Below are positions 17,231 through 26,197 of a DNA stretch of 64,000 nucleotides, piece after piece. The notes beneath the pieces were generated by a model. The model did not search any database and was not told where the DNA came from. It worked only from the letters and a program-made list of their open reading frames with translations. Numbering within the stretch: position 1 is the stretch's first letter; each line of letters opens with the position of its first letter. This stretch comes from Owenweeksia sp965229445. GTDB lineage: Bacteria; Bacteroidota; Bacteroidia; Flavobacteriales; Schleiferiaceae. The translations under genes and the position numbers were made by a program. Location of the stretch: positions 1,488,001 through 1,552,000 of the forward strand of contig OZ245876.1 of NCBI GenBank assembly GCA_965229445.1, given 5' to 3'.

Positions 17231-18064
17231 ATCCATCACATTGCCACATTATTCACATTGGGATATTGATCCATTGACTACATCGGTCATCGGTCATCCA
17301 TCATCCATCACATTGCCACATTAACCACATTCGACATCGGTCACCGGGCAAATAGAAACATAGGTTTATCGGGTTTATTAGGATGTGCACCCCATCAAAT
17401 TGTTCAGATTTACACATTTACGATGTGGAATGTGACAAGCACTTGAAGGACGTGAAAGACACCCGTCACTGGTCATCCATCACATTGCCACATTGGCATA
17501 TTATCCCATTCACCACTTTCAATACCCGTCACCCGTCACCCGATATTGATTCTCCTTCCTTCCTTTTCCATTGATGAAAAGGAAGCAAAAATCTAGGGCA
17601 TTTTAAGAAACCTTTGCTGCGCAAACCGCGGTCAAAGCTGGGCTTCATGCTCTTTCAGCCTTCGGCTGACGCAATTTCGCCTGCTTTGCCGTTGGTTTTG
17701 CAAAATGCCCGGTTTATTCTGAGTTTACCACGTTTCACGTGGCAGGCACACGACTCATTTGGCCCAGTACTTAGAACGTGAGAGGTTCTGTGAAAGGTAA
17801 TGGGCACTGCAGAAATGTCCATTTCGACTACGCTCAATGTGACATTTCCTTCTCTAGAACGAGCTAACTTATTATGTGGAATACAGAAAGTCTGTCATCA
17901 GTTAACCATCCCATTGAACACCTTCGACATCACGTAAAACGTGACAAGCCCGCCAACCGTCTTACCGTTTCACGGGGCAAGTCCAGTTACTTGTCACATT
18001 GATCACATTGTCACATTAATCACATCTGTCACCGGTCACCGGTCATCCATCACATTGCCACATT
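17231..18064 (+). repeat. Four exact copies of a 20-bp element
   Basis: The word ATCCATCACATTGCCACATT occurs at 17231-17250, 17303-17322, 17475-17494 and 18045-18064. The last three copies are preceded by related TCATC or GGTC words, and copies 2 and 4 are followed by AACCACA. Looser CACATTG...CACATT derivatives lie between, for example 17995-18025. The spacing of 72, 172 and 570 nt is irregular, so this is not a CRISPR array. Confidence 0.85.
17596..17710. repeat. Inverted-repeat element, ~115 bp
   Basis: Arms GGGCATTTT (17596-17604) and AAAATGCCC (17702-17710) are perfect 9-bp inverted repeats, with further pairing just inside (GCAAACC with GGTTTTGC). A small internal hairpin CAGCCTTCGGCTG lies near 17657-17669. 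The preceding 40 bp (from about 17552, TTCCTTTTCC through GAAAAGGAAG) can also fold back. I suspect a dispersed palindromic repeat family of this genome, but only one copy is in the window. Confidence 0.5.
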
Positions 18065-18079
18065 AACCACAACTACCCT

Positions 18080-19228
18080 TTACATCATGACATTCTCTTC
18101 AATAGTAAGGCCGTACCCGGTAATGCCAACCCTTTTTAGCGGATTGTTGGTGAGTAACTTAACTCTGGAAATGCCGAGGTCATGGAGGATTTGTGCACCG
18201 ACACCAAAATCGCGCGCATCTCGTTGAAAGCTCACCTGGCGATGGTTTTCTTTGGCCTGTTGCTGGTTGTGGTAAGAGCGCAGGCGACTTAAAATACTGC
18301 CGGCCGATTTCTCCTGATTCATATAGACGATGGCACCTTTACCTTCTTCTGCTACCTTCTTCAAAGCCAGCTGCAGCTGGTCCGTGTGGTTAGCAGTCAG
18401 TATCTCAAAGATGTCATGAGCTATGGAAGCAGAGTGCATTCTTACCAGCACTTTATCCTTAATATCCCATTCGCCCTTGGTTAAGGCCAAATGGACCTGG
18501 TTATTGGTGGTTTGCTGGTAGGCGCGCAAGCGAAATTCACCATAGTTGGTGTTTAGCTGAAAGTCTTCCACCTTCTCAATTAAAGACTCTTGTTCCATAC
18601 GGTAAGCTACCAGGTCTTCAATAGAGATGATTTTCAGGTCAAATCGCTTGGCAATTTCCATGAGTTGCGGTAAGCGTGCCATGGTGCCGTCTTCATTCAT
18701 GATCTCCACTATTGCGCCGGCAGGAGGGAGCCCGGCCAACCTGGCGAGGTCTATGGCCGCTTCAGTGTGTCCGGTTCTTCTCAAAACACCACCAGGTTTA
18801 GCAATAAGCGGGAAGATGTGCCCCGGCCGATTTAAATCGCGAGCGCTGGTCTTTTCATCTACCAAAGCCTGAATGGTTTTAGCACGGTCAGAGGCAGATA
18901 TGCCAGTGGTAACGCCATGTCCTTTGAGATCCACGGAGACGGTAAACTGTGTCTTATGGGGGTCCGTATTATCGGTTACCATGAGTTCCAGACCCAAATC
19001 TTTGCAACGACTTTCTACGAGGGGCACGCAGATCAGGCCACGACCTTCCTTGGTCATGAAATTGATAATCTCCGGAGTAACCTTTGAAGCCGCTACCACA
19101 AAGTCTCCTTCATTTTCACGGTCTTCATCATCAACCACAATTACAATTTTGCCATTGCGGATGTCTTCTATGGCGGACTTTATATCGTTCAATTCAGTCT
19201 TGATTTCTTTTTGTAGGCTGCCAAACAT
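18080..19228 (-). CDS. ribB: 3,4-dihydroxy-2-butanone-4-phosphate synthase fused to a degenerate GTP cyclohydrolase II domain
   Basis: A 382-residue riboflavin-pathway protein. Residues 1-210 are the DHBP synthase that converts ribulose 5-phosphate; the acidic loop DDEDRENEGDF (33-43), the RTGHTEAAIDLARLAG segment (151-166) and NEDGTMAR are intact. Residues 225-382 align with GTP cyclohydrolase II, as in RibBA fusions, but the three zinc cysteines are gone: the HSEC position reads HSAS (265-268) and the RCDC position reads TANH (278-281). The RQEGR loop reads NQEKS (304-308). The second half is thus probably inactive as a cyclohydrolase, and a separate RibA should exist elsewhere. It is the last gene of the ftsK run, overlapping the GT2 gene by 35 nt. 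Confidence 0.88.
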   Translation of the reverse strand: MFGSLQKEIKTELNDIKSAIEDIRNGKIVIVVDDEDRENEGDFVVAASKVTPEIINFMTKEGRGLICVPLVESRCKDLGLELMVTDNTDPHKTQFTVSVDLKGHGVTTGISASDRAKTIQALVDEKTSARDLNRPGHIFPLIAKPGGVLRRTGHTEAAIDLARLAGLPPAGAIVEIMNEDGTMARLPQLMEIAKRFDLKIISIEDLVAYRMEQESLIEKVEDFQLNTNYGEFRLRAYQQTTNNQVHLALTKGEWDIKDKVLVRMHSASIAHDIFEILTANHTDQLQLALKKVAEEGKGAIVYMNQEKSAGSILSRLRSYHNQQQAKENHRQVSFQRDARDFGVGAQILHDLGISRVKLLTNNPLKRVGITGYGLTIEENVMM

Positions 19229-20378
19229 TTGATTTTACTCCTTGGATGAATATATAGAACCCTTCCAGCAGGGCAAGGTTCATGTATAAAAAATGACCGG
19301 GGTATTTAAGCCAGCCTACTTTGTTCTTTTGCGAAAATAAGATACCAAATAGCGCCAAACCAATGAAAATCATATAGAATCCGGCAACCAGGGCAAAGAA
19401 TGCATGGGTTGGTGCCAGGAACATAACACTCATCAACATAATGATGAGCAGCATTGGCGTAAGCCACCTGAGCACCTTGTGGCTAAGAAAAACGAAGCCA
19501 ATGGGAAAAAAGTGGCTAACTATCATACCGCCATAGGTCTTGAGATTCTGGAAATTCCCAATGGATATGCGCACTTTTCGTTTGTATTCTTCACGGCTCT
19601 CAACACTTACATCTTCAAATACCCTGGCATCTTTAATCATTTCCACTCTAAAACCGCTCTTTAAAACATGCATGGTGATATAAAAGTCCTCCATAAAATA
19701 AGCTCTGGGAATACCGGGAAATAATTCTCGCCTAATGAGATAGCATCCGCCTTCGGCTCCCATGGCACAGCCAAAGGCAAGGGATTCTACATTTTTGATC
19801 CTATTCTCTAATCGCAGGTAACTGTTTTCCTGCTGACTGATACCCCGCGCATGATTTTCTTTGTACACGATACTCCCGCCAGCAATACCAACTTCTGGGT
19901 CAACCATCCTGCCTACAAGCTTCTCAATGGTGTCTGTTTTAAAAATGATATTGGCGTCGGTAAAAAGAACAAGATCCGCTTCACTTTGCCGGATTAATTC
20001 GTTCAAAATCTGAGATTTACCAGTACGTTCTTCAAAACGGGTAAAAAATAGACGCGTTTCTTTTTCCTGCATTTGGCGAATGATGGCATCCGTCTGATCA
20101 GTACTGGCATCGGAGCCAATTCTCACACTTAATCGATCCGCGGGATAGTTGCTGGCAAAGGAGCTTTTTAGCTTCTCCAGAATAACCGCCTCCTCGTTAT
20201 ATGCAGCAAATATTATTTCCACCTTGGGAAAGGACTTGAGCCTGGTATTGGCCGTTTCTTTATCCCGAATAAACCAACCCATGATGCTTATCAGCAAAGG
20301 GTAAATCAAATAGGTGTGAATAACACCAAAAAGTGAGGCGAAAAAGAATACTTTGAGGATGATGATCAAAACGCTCAT
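19194..20378 (-). CDS. Family 2 glycosyltransferase, membrane-bound
   Basis: A 394-residue inner-membrane glycosyltransferase. An N-terminal transmembrane helix (about 5-30) is followed by a GT-A domain: VEIIFAAYNEEAVILEKL (49-66), IGSDASTDQTDAII, the DxD-like LVLFTDANIIF, GAEGGCYLIRREL and a MEDFYITMHVL acceptor-site segment with an ED pair. Three to four transmembrane helices close the protein (about 290-385). It probably transfers a sugar to a lipid or polysaccharide of the envelope; the exact substrate is unknown. Its ATG overlaps the stop of the GT4 gene (ATGA), so the two are translationally coupled and probably work in one glycan pathway. Confidence 0.88.
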   Translation of the reverse strand: MSVLIIILKVFFFASLFGVIHTYLIYPLLISIMGWFIRDKETANTRLKSFPKVEIIFAAYNEEAVILEKLKSSFASNYPADRLSVRIGSDASTDQTDAIIRQMQEKETRLFFTRFEERTGKSQILNELIRQSEADLVLFTDANIIFKTDTIEKLVGRMVDPEVGIAGGSIVYKENHARGISQQENSYLRLENRIKNVESLAFGCAMGAEGGCYLIRRELFPGIPRAYFMEDFYITMHVLKSGFRVEMIKDARVFEDVSVESREEYKRKVRISIGNFQNLKTYGGMIVSHFFPIGFVFLSHKVLRWLTPMLLIIMLMSVMFLAPTHAFFALVAGFYMIFIGLALFGILFSQKNKVGWLKYPGHFLYMNLALLEGFYIFIQGVKSNVWQPTKRNQD

Positions 20379-21577
20379 TTGCAGACTTCATATTCAAAGA
20401 AGGCCCGAAGGCTTTTTCCCAAGGCCTTGTTTGTATAGTGCTCTTCCGCTGTTTGTCTCGCCTTTTTACCAATACTTTCAATCAGAGTTGGCTGCTTTAA
20501 CAAGGAGCTGATCTTCTCGGCCATTTCTTCCGGTTCATTCGCAATCACGATGTTCACTCCATCTTCAATTAAAATCCCTTCTGCACCAATACTGGTCGTT
20601 ACCTGACATAAGCCCAGAGCCATGTTCTCCAATATCTTGATGCGCATGCCGCTTCCTGCGAGTAGTGGAACCACTACCAGCTTTCCACTGCACATAAAAT
20701 CTTTCATGTCCGCCACATCAGGTACTACAACCAATTGGTCTGTGCTGCGCTCTATTATTTGTTTGGGCATATGTCTGCCGCCTAAGCGAAAGTTTGTGCC
20801 TGGAGCATCTTTTAAAAGTAGGGGCCATACTTTATTGAGAAACCATTTGATGCCCTGTTGATTCGGCATCCAGTCAAAGCTGGCTATGTAAACCAGGTCA
20901 AATTCCTTCTCCGTAATTCCACACGGGGGATAATGGTTTATATCTACCCCACAAGGAAGACTCATGGCCACTTTACTCGGCTGAAGCGACCAGAATTCAT
21001 GTAGATCTTCTTCGGTTATACTGATGATGGCATCCACATCATAGGTAGCCTGCCTTTCAAATTTAGCCAGTCGTTTATTCTGGATGTGAAGATACCCCTT
21101 AAGCAATGGATTTCGTTCCGCTTGTAGATGTCGTTGCCAGATTTTAGTTTCTACATTATGAGCCCGCAATACCACTTTGGCTTGGCTATACCTTCTGATC
21201 TCCGGCAGGTAAACAGCCATACTGAGACCTTCCAGTTGAACAATATCATACTCTACGGTTTCCAGTTCCTGTATGAGCTGGTCGCGAAACGCCTTTGTGC
21301 GGAATCTAGACACATGAAAAGCTTCACGACTAAGTAAATTTCGCAGTGCCGTATTCCATTTCACACGATTATCCAGCTGTACCTGGGTTAAATTCAGCTT
21401 TTTGGGTTTATTGGCCTCGATTTCTTCCTCGGTGCTAAAATGTTTGGTGGTATTAAAGCAAAGTACTTTAACCGCTATCTTATTCGCTAGCATAGCATCA
21501 ATCATGCTGGCCATAGCAATGGTACTGCCATCCCGGGCAGGATAAGGAACCTTATTACAAAGCAGGAGTACTTTCAA
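20375..21577 (-). CDS. Family 4 glycosyltransferase
   Basis: A 400-residue GT-B-fold enzyme without signal or membrane segments. The N-terminal domain begins MKVLLLCNKVPYPARDGSTI, a common start of GT4 proteins that bind an acceptor near the membrane. The C-terminal domain has FDLVYIASFDWMPNQQGIKW (about 225-244), a sugar-nucleotide region VVPLLAGSGMRIKILENMAL (about 305-324) with the E of the EX7E-type motif, and GAEGI. The sugar donor and acceptor are unknown; together with the adjacent GT2 it suggests a small glycan or glycolipid step. It is 3 nt from the LptF-like gene stop on the upstream side. Confidence 0.88.
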   Translation of the reverse strand: MKVLLLCNKVPYPARDGSTIAMASMIDAMLANKIAVKVLCFNTTKHFSTEEEIEANKPKKLNLTQVQLDNRVKWNTALRNLLSREAFHVSRFRTKAFRDQLIQELETVEYDIVQLEGLSMAVYLPEIRRYSQAKVVLRAHNVETKIWQRHLQAERNPLLKGYLHIQNKRLAKFERQATYDVDAIISITEEDLHEFWSLQPSKVAMSLPCGVDINHYPPCGITEKEFDLVYIASFDWMPNQQGIKWFLNKVWPLLLKDAPGTNFRLGGRHMPKQIIERSTDQLVVVPDVADMKDFMCSGKLVVVPLLAGSGMRIKILENMALGLCQVTTSIGAEGILIEDGVNIVIANEPEEMAEKISSLLKQPTLIESIGKKARQTAEEHYTNKALGKSLRAFFEYEVCK

Positions 21578-21580
21578 GCT

Positions 21581-23014
21581 TTATTTCTTGGAGGATGCAA
21601 AAATGCTTGAAATTTTCTGAAAGGGCTTCAAGTAAACTTCAATGTTAAAAAGCGCGGAATCGGTAGCTGATTTATAAGTAAGAAATATTCCGAAGGGTAA
21701 AAGAATAAAATTGGCCGTCCACATCGCCTGAAAAGGACTCCAAACCATTTCTCGACCCAGTTTTTCAAAAGAAAAGGAAGTGACGTGATATACAATGAAT
21801 ATAAGGATAGAAACCACTACCGGCATACCCATGCCTCCCTTGCGGATGATAGCTCCAAGCGGAGCGCCGATGAAGAAAAGCACAATGCAGGAGAATGAGA
21901 TGGAAAACTTCTTTTGCCATTCCAGCAGGTGACGGGTAATCAATTTCTCACGCCAATCATATTCCCGGTTTAGGTTATGAAAGTAGGTCTTATTGCTGCG
22001 GGCAATGCGCAGGGCATTTTGAATGACCCGATATCTCTCATGTTCATTGATATTGGCCAAAACCTCGCTTTCCAACGCCACGGAATCATAATTTTCTAAC
22101 ACGCTATCGGTATAGAGAGGGAAGGAATACTTTTCTTTCAGTCCGGCTAAAAACTCTTCGCGTCGGTCCGCATATACGCGATTCAAAGAATCTACTGCCG
22201 CATTCAATTGTACCACGTTTAGCATATCATAGTCTTTGCGGTTGCCGGATCGCAGATCACCGCTTTGGAAATCAGTTAAACTAAACCGGATGAGATTTTT
22301 ACTAAAAGACGAGCGTATGAAGGGCAGGTTATCCCGGTCTTTAGGTTTTTGAGCAAATACATCTTCATACACGGTACCATCATCCAGCTCGATATTGAGA
22401 AACAGTTCATCATCGGTTACGGTCATCATGCCACCCTTGGCCGAAATCACCTTGTTATTTCCCTGTTTATCTGTGTGATCGTAGATAAAAACATCCTTAA
22501 GCTGGTTTTGATTAGGCCCGTACTTATCGCCCACTTTAATAGAATACCCATCCAATCCTTTATAGAAAACCCCTTTCTGAATATTAAGGGCGGGCTTCAT
22601 ATTGGTAATGTTCCGCAAGAGGGTTTCACTCTTTAGGTTTGCCACCGGAATTACATAGTTGGAGACGAGAAAGGCAGCCAGTGCCAGAAAAAGGATAAAG
22701 AATATGATGGGGCGCATAATACGAATCAGGGATACTCCCGTTGCTTTCAGGGCGGCCATTTCATTGTGTTCCCCTAGTGAGCCAAAGGTCATAATGGAGG
22801 AGAGGAGCACAGCCAGGGGCAGCGCCATAGGAACTACCGTAGCGGAGGTGTAGAACAATAATTCTACGATATAATACCATTCTACACCGCGACCAACCAG
22901 ATCATCGATGTACTTCCATACAAACTGCATCAGCAGAAACAACACCATCACCAGGAAGGTGACAATGAAGGGCCTTACAAAGGAGCGAAGTACATATAGA
23001 TCTAACTTCTTCAT
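21581..23014 (-). CDS. LptF/LptG (YjgP/YjgQ) family permease
   Basis: A 477-residue inner-membrane protein of the LPS export ABC transporter type. Transmembrane helices occur at about 11-33, 55-80 (TVVPMALPLAVLLSSIMTFG), 100-120 and, after a long periplasmic jellyroll domain, three more at about 375-455. Family signatures: LYVLRSFVRPF at the N-terminus and GEHNEMAALKATGVS at about 77-91, the coupling-helix region. It should form the membrane part of the complex that draws LPS from the inner membrane, with LptB supplied from elsewhere. Its ATG is at 23012-23014, overlapping the LolA stop (TGATG); a TTG one codon upstream exists. Confidence 0.88.
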   Translation of the reverse strand: MKKLDLYVLRSFVRPFIVTFLVMVLFLLMQFVWKYIDDLVGRGVEWYYIVELLFYTSATVVPMALPLAVLLSSIMTFGSLGEHNEMAALKATGVSLIRIMRPIIFFILFLALAAFLVSNYVIPVANLKSETLLRNITNMKPALNIQKGVFYKGLDGYSIKVGDKYGPNQNQLKDVFIYDHTDKQGNNKVISAKGGMMTVTDDELFLNIELDDGTVYEDVFAQKPKDRDNLPFIRSSFSKNLIRFSLTDFQSGDLRSGNRKDYDMLNVVQLNAAVDSLNRVYADRREEFLAGLKEKYSFPLYTDSVLENYDSVALESEVLANINEHERYRVIQNALRIARSNKTYFHNLNREYDWREKLITRHLLEWQKKFSISFSCIVLFFIGAPLGAIIRKGGMGMPVVVSILIFIVYHVTSFSFEKLGREMVWSPFQAMWTANFILLPFGIFLTYKSATDSALFNIEVYLKPFQKISSIFASSKK

Positions 23015-23658
23015 CAATCGGCTATATAGTAGCCGGGATAATCATTCTTATTGAAGTTGAAATATCCTGCCGGAAGAGCTTTGTTGGGCTGATAGCTCGT
23101 AATTAGAAACGTAGTGAGTGTGCCGTTGGTGCCCCACTGCTGGAGGTTGTAAAGCCGGTAAGTTCCCGCTTCAATACCTACCATAATCCGCTCTATTTCC
23201 TCCGAGGCCACTGGCTTAAGGATAACGTACCTAATAGTTTTACCATCGATTTTTTCCGAGCCACCCAGTTTATAGCTATATCCCTTTTGAAAAGATTCGA
23301 GGATAGCGGTAGGCGTGAGGCCAGAATTATCTTCTTCATCATACTCATTCACCTGAACTTCCTCATCGTCATGCAGAATGGTGTATACCTTATTGCCCTG
23401 ACGTAACTGCTCCATGCCCATGATATTAAGGCGATAGTCGTCACCTTTAACGGCTATTTTGCCATTTTCTTTTTGCACCACTGGTGGATTCACCCTTTGA
23501 TTTTCAAAGTTATAGCTGAATTCAAGATATACTTGTTCGTGTTGCTTTAATTCCTGTGAAGCTTTTTCAAGCAGCTGCCTGGCTTCGGTATGCGATTGGC
23601 CGTATATCAGACCAAAACTCAAGCAAAACAAGCATGTAAGGGTGGCGAAGTATTTCAT
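23014..23658 (-). CDS. LolA-family outer-membrane lipoprotein carrier protein
   Basis: A 214-residue periplasmic protein with a signal peptide (hydrophobic CLFCLSFGLIYGQ). The mature part shows the open-barrel pattern of LolA: helix EARQLLEKASQEL, then EFSYNFENQ, ENGKIAVKGDDYRLNIMGME, GNKVYTILHDDEEVQVN and the closing strand region TTFLITSYQPNKALPAGYF. LolA ferries lipoproteins to the outer membrane; the Bacteroidota proteins are divergent, so substrate identity is inferred. It lies between ftsK and an LptF-like permease, overlapping both by 1 nt (TGATG on each side), so the three are coupled. Confidence 0.85.
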   Translation of the reverse strand: MKYFATLTCLFCLSFGLIYGQSHTEARQLLEKASQELKQHEQVYLEFSYNFENQRVNPPVVQKENGKIAVKGDDYRLNIMGMEQLRQGNKVYTILHDDEEVQVNEYDEEDNSGLTPTAILESFQKGYSYKLGGSEKIDGKTIRYVILKPVASEEIERIMVGIEAGTYRLYNLQQWGTNGTLTTFLITSYQPNKALPAGYFNFNKNDYPGYYIAD

Positions 23659-26075
23659 CAATCCTGATTTTGACTTTCATTTTTCAATAACTGTTCCAAA
23701 GACATCTCATCGGGAATTAAAACCTTGCGGGCTTTACTGCCTTCAAAGGGACCGATGATTCCTGCTGCCTCCAGTTGGTCAATAATTCTTCCGGCCCGAT
23801 TGTATCCGAGTTTTAGCTTACGTTGGAGCAGGGACGTGCTGCCTTGCTGCGTTTGCACAATCACCCTCGCCGCATCCGCAAATAAGGCATCGCGTTCCGA
23901 AGGATCAGAAAGGTCAACCAGTCCGCCTTCGTCTTCGCCTTTGTATTCAGGAAGCAGGTAGGCCTCAGGGTAGGCCTTTTGACTGCCAATATAATCCGTT
24001 AAGGCTTCTACTTCCGGGGTATCTACAAAAGCACACTGCAGTCTTATTAAATCCTGACCCAAGCTCAGCAGCATATCACCCTTGCCAATTAATTGCTCGG
24101 CACCTCCAGCATCGAGGATGGTACGTGAATCTATTTTGGAAGTTACACGAAACGCGATTCTTGCCGGAAAGTTGGCTTTTATGATTCCGGTGATTACATT
24201 AACTGAAGGTCTTTGGGTTGCTACGATGAGATGAATGCCTATTGCCCGAGCTAATTGAGCTAACCTGGCAATGGGGGTTTCAACCTCTTTTCCGGCGGTC
24301 ATAATGAGGTCTGCGAATTCGTCAATGACCAACACGATATAGGGGAGGAAACGGTGACCTTCTTCCGGGTTTAGTCGTCGTTGTACAAATTTGTGATTGT
24401 ACTCCTTAATGTTGCGGCACATGGCGTTCTTTAGGAGATCATAACGGTCATCCATTTCTATACACAAGGAGTTTAGCGTATTGATCACCTTCTTGGTATC
24501 CGTTATAATGGCCTCTTCAGAATCTGGCAGTTTAGCCAGGTAGTGACGTTCAATTTTATTAAACAGGGTGAGTTCAACCTTCTTGGGATCCACCAATACA
24601 AATTTTACCTGAGAAGGATGTTTCTTGTACAGGATGGAAGTCAGGATGACATTCAAACCTACTGATTTACCTTGCCCGGTGGCACCAGCCATGAGCAGGT
24701 GAGGCATCTTGGTTAGGTCGGCCAGGAGCGTTTCATTGCTAATGGTTTTTCCGAAGGCCACGGGCAATTCCATATCCGATTGCTGAAACTTCTCACTTTT
24801 GAGAAGATTGCGCATGGCCACCATTTGTGGATTGGTGCTGGGCACTTCAATACCTATAGTACCCCTGCCGGGGATGGGGGCAATAATTCTTATGCCCAGG
24901 GCTGAAAGGGACAGCGCAATATCGTCTTCCAGGTTTTTAATCTTACTAATTCTCACACCGGCAGCCGGCACAATTTCATATAAGGTAACCGTAGGACCAA
25001 TAGTGGCTTTGATCTTGGAGATTTCAATATTGTAGTTGTTGAGGGTATCTACAATTCGGTTTTTATTCTCCTCCAGCTCCTGTTGGTTGATGCTGATGCC
25101 ACTTTGCTGGTACTCCTTGAGAAGCTCAATGGTAGGGAGCTTAAAATTGGAGAGATCAAGCTTTGGATCATACTCGCCAAATTCTGCCAGCTTGCGCTTT
25201 AGTTCTCCCTCTTCAAGCTCTTCTTCCTCCTCAGTTTCTTCAATTTCTAGTTCAGAGTCATCCAGCACAGGAGGCTCGGCATTGGTCTCTGTTTCTATTA
25301 CTTCCGGTTCAAATTTCACTTCCGAAGCCACCAGAGATTCTTCCTCTGCAGCAGCCTCCTCAAAATTCACTTGGATCTTCTCCTTCTCGTCAATTTCAGC
25401 CTCTGCTTTTTCATTCGTGATGGATGCTGCCTCTACATACTCACCTACATTGTCTTTTTGCTTTAGCTCAGCCATGAAATTTTGAATGCGTTCGGGAGTC
25501 CATTTAAGGCGAACCGCTAAAAAGACCAAAAGGGAAAATACCAGCAGGATTAATGTTCCGACTGAGCCGGCCAGGGATGTTAGCCATTCTTTGGTGAAAA
25601 GCCCCATGCTACCTGCCAGGTGAGAATAATTTGGTGCGATATAGGCGATGCTGGCCGGAATCCAGATGAGAAAGAAGATGGACACTCCCAAACTTTTACG
25701 CAAGGGCAGCAAGCGATATTTTAAACTGATGCGAAGACCCGTCAGCAGCAGTAGAAAGGGTATGATAAATGCTGCTAGGCCAAAACCCCTAAAAATGAAC
25801 TGGTGACCTATAGCCGCGCCTATTTTTCCTAAAACATTGTTGACCTGGTAGTCCGAATTGGCCATAAGCTCCAGAAAGCCCATCTCTGACCATAGACTTT
25901 GATCGGAACGCCAATTTACCAGAAAGGAAATGAAGGCTCCGGTAAAGAATACCGCGGTAAATATAAGGAAGATGCCAAAGACCATATGGTTGGTCTTATT
26001 GCCAACAAAGTCTTTGATTTTGGTGAAACGGGGTAACTTTCGGGTAGAGGTTTTCTTCTTCTTTTTGGTAGCCAT
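23658..26075 (-). CDS. ftsK: DNA translocase FtsK/SpoIIIE
   Basis: An 805-residue DNA pump of the division septum that segregates chromosome termini. A basic start (ATKKKKKTS) is followed by four transmembrane helices (about 30-55, 95-115, 128-148, 160-185) and an acidic linker (about 190-300, many Glu runs). The motor domain has Walker A GATGQGKSVGLN (about 460), Walker B YIVLVIDEFADLIM and the AIGIHLIVATQRPSVNVITG segment. The C-terminal gamma winged helix, LQRKLKLGYNRAGRIIDQLE, would read KOPS-type sites. It is the first gene of a six-gene run to ribB(A). The intergenic 93 nt upstream hold its promoter. Confidence 0.97.
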   Translation of the reverse strand: MATKKKKKTSTRKLPRFTKIKDFVGNKTNHMVFGIFLIFTAVFFTGAFISFLVNWRSDQSLWSEMGFLELMANSDYQVNNVLGKIGAAIGHQFIFRGFGLAAFIIPFLLLLTGLRISLKYRLLPLRKSLGVSIFFLIWIPASIAYIAPNYSHLAGSMGLFTKEWLTSLAGSVGTLILLVFSLLVFLAVRLKWTPERIQNFMAELKQKDNVGEYVEAASITNEKAEAEIDEKEKIQVNFEEAAAEEESLVASEVKFEPEVIETETNAEPPVLDDSELEIEETEEEEELEEGELKRKLAEFGEYDPKLDLSNFKLPTIELLKEYQQSGISINQQELEENKNRIVDTLNNYNIEISKIKATIGPTVTLYEIVPAAGVRISKIKNLEDDIALSLSALGIRIIAPIPGRGTIGIEVPSTNPQMVAMRNLLKSEKFQQSDMELPVAFGKTISNETLLADLTKMPHLLMAGATGQGKSVGLNVILTSILYKKHPSQVKFVLVDPKKVELTLFNKIERHYLAKLPDSEEAIITDTKKVINTLNSLCIEMDDRYDLLKNAMCRNIKEYNHKFVQRRLNPEEGHRFLPYIVLVIDEFADLIMTAGKEVETPIARLAQLARAIGIHLIVATQRPSVNVITGIIKANFPARIAFRVTSKIDSRTILDAGGAEQLIGKGDMLLSLGQDLIRLQCAFVDTPEVEALTDYIGSQKAYPEAYLLPEYKGEDEGGLVDLSDPSERDALFADAARVIVQTQQGSTSLLQRKLKLGYNRAGRIIDQLEAAGIIGPFEGSKARKVLIPDEMSLEQLLKNESQNQD

Positions 26076-26162
26076 GTAGTTTTTGCTGCCTTAATCAACA
26101 AATTTACAAACTACCAAAGTGCTGTTTAAGTATGTTGGCGGCAGTTATTCACTAGTTTTTAG

Positions 26163-26197
26163 ACAACCTCAAAGGTTTCTAAAACCTTTGAGGTTGT
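26163..26197. terminator. Perfect 15-bp palindrome at the end of the 26.2-kb gene
   Basis: Arms 26163-26177 and 26183-26197 pair perfectly (ACAACCTCAAAGGTT) around the 5-nt loop TCTAA. The structure contains the stop codon (26169-26171) and last codons of the minus-strand gene. It looks like an intrinsic terminator or a dispersed palindromic repeat that has become part of the coding end. Confidence 0.65.

Larger units (their letters stand above)
16829..18079. other. 1.25-kb gene-free region rich in short repeats
   Basis: No credible gene lies between the cyclase start and the ribB(A) stop; small frames at 16819-17052 and 17655-17837 have no family-like features. From about 17145 onward the DNA is filled with short repeats, listed separately: a 20-bp element in four exact copies, a GTGACAAGC word in three copies (17145-17153, 17432-17440, 17941-17949), CGGTCATC and ACCCGTC microrepeats, and a 115-bp inverted-repeat element at 17596-17710. 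The function is unknown. It could be a dispersed-repeat landing site or decayed DNA. Confidence 0.6.

Noticed and set aside
17231..18064. Possible CRISPR array from the repeated 20-bp word
   Set aside because: Spacing between copies is 72, 172 and 570 nt, no regular spacers exist and no cas gene is nearby.
19229..19300. FMN riboswitch in front of ribB(A)
   Set aside because: The gene start overlaps the preceding glycosyltransferase gene, leaving no leader for a riboswitch.
25036..25485. 149-codon plus-strand serine-rich frame inside ftsK
   Set aside because: It is the antisense shadow of the acidic Glu-rich linker of FtsK.
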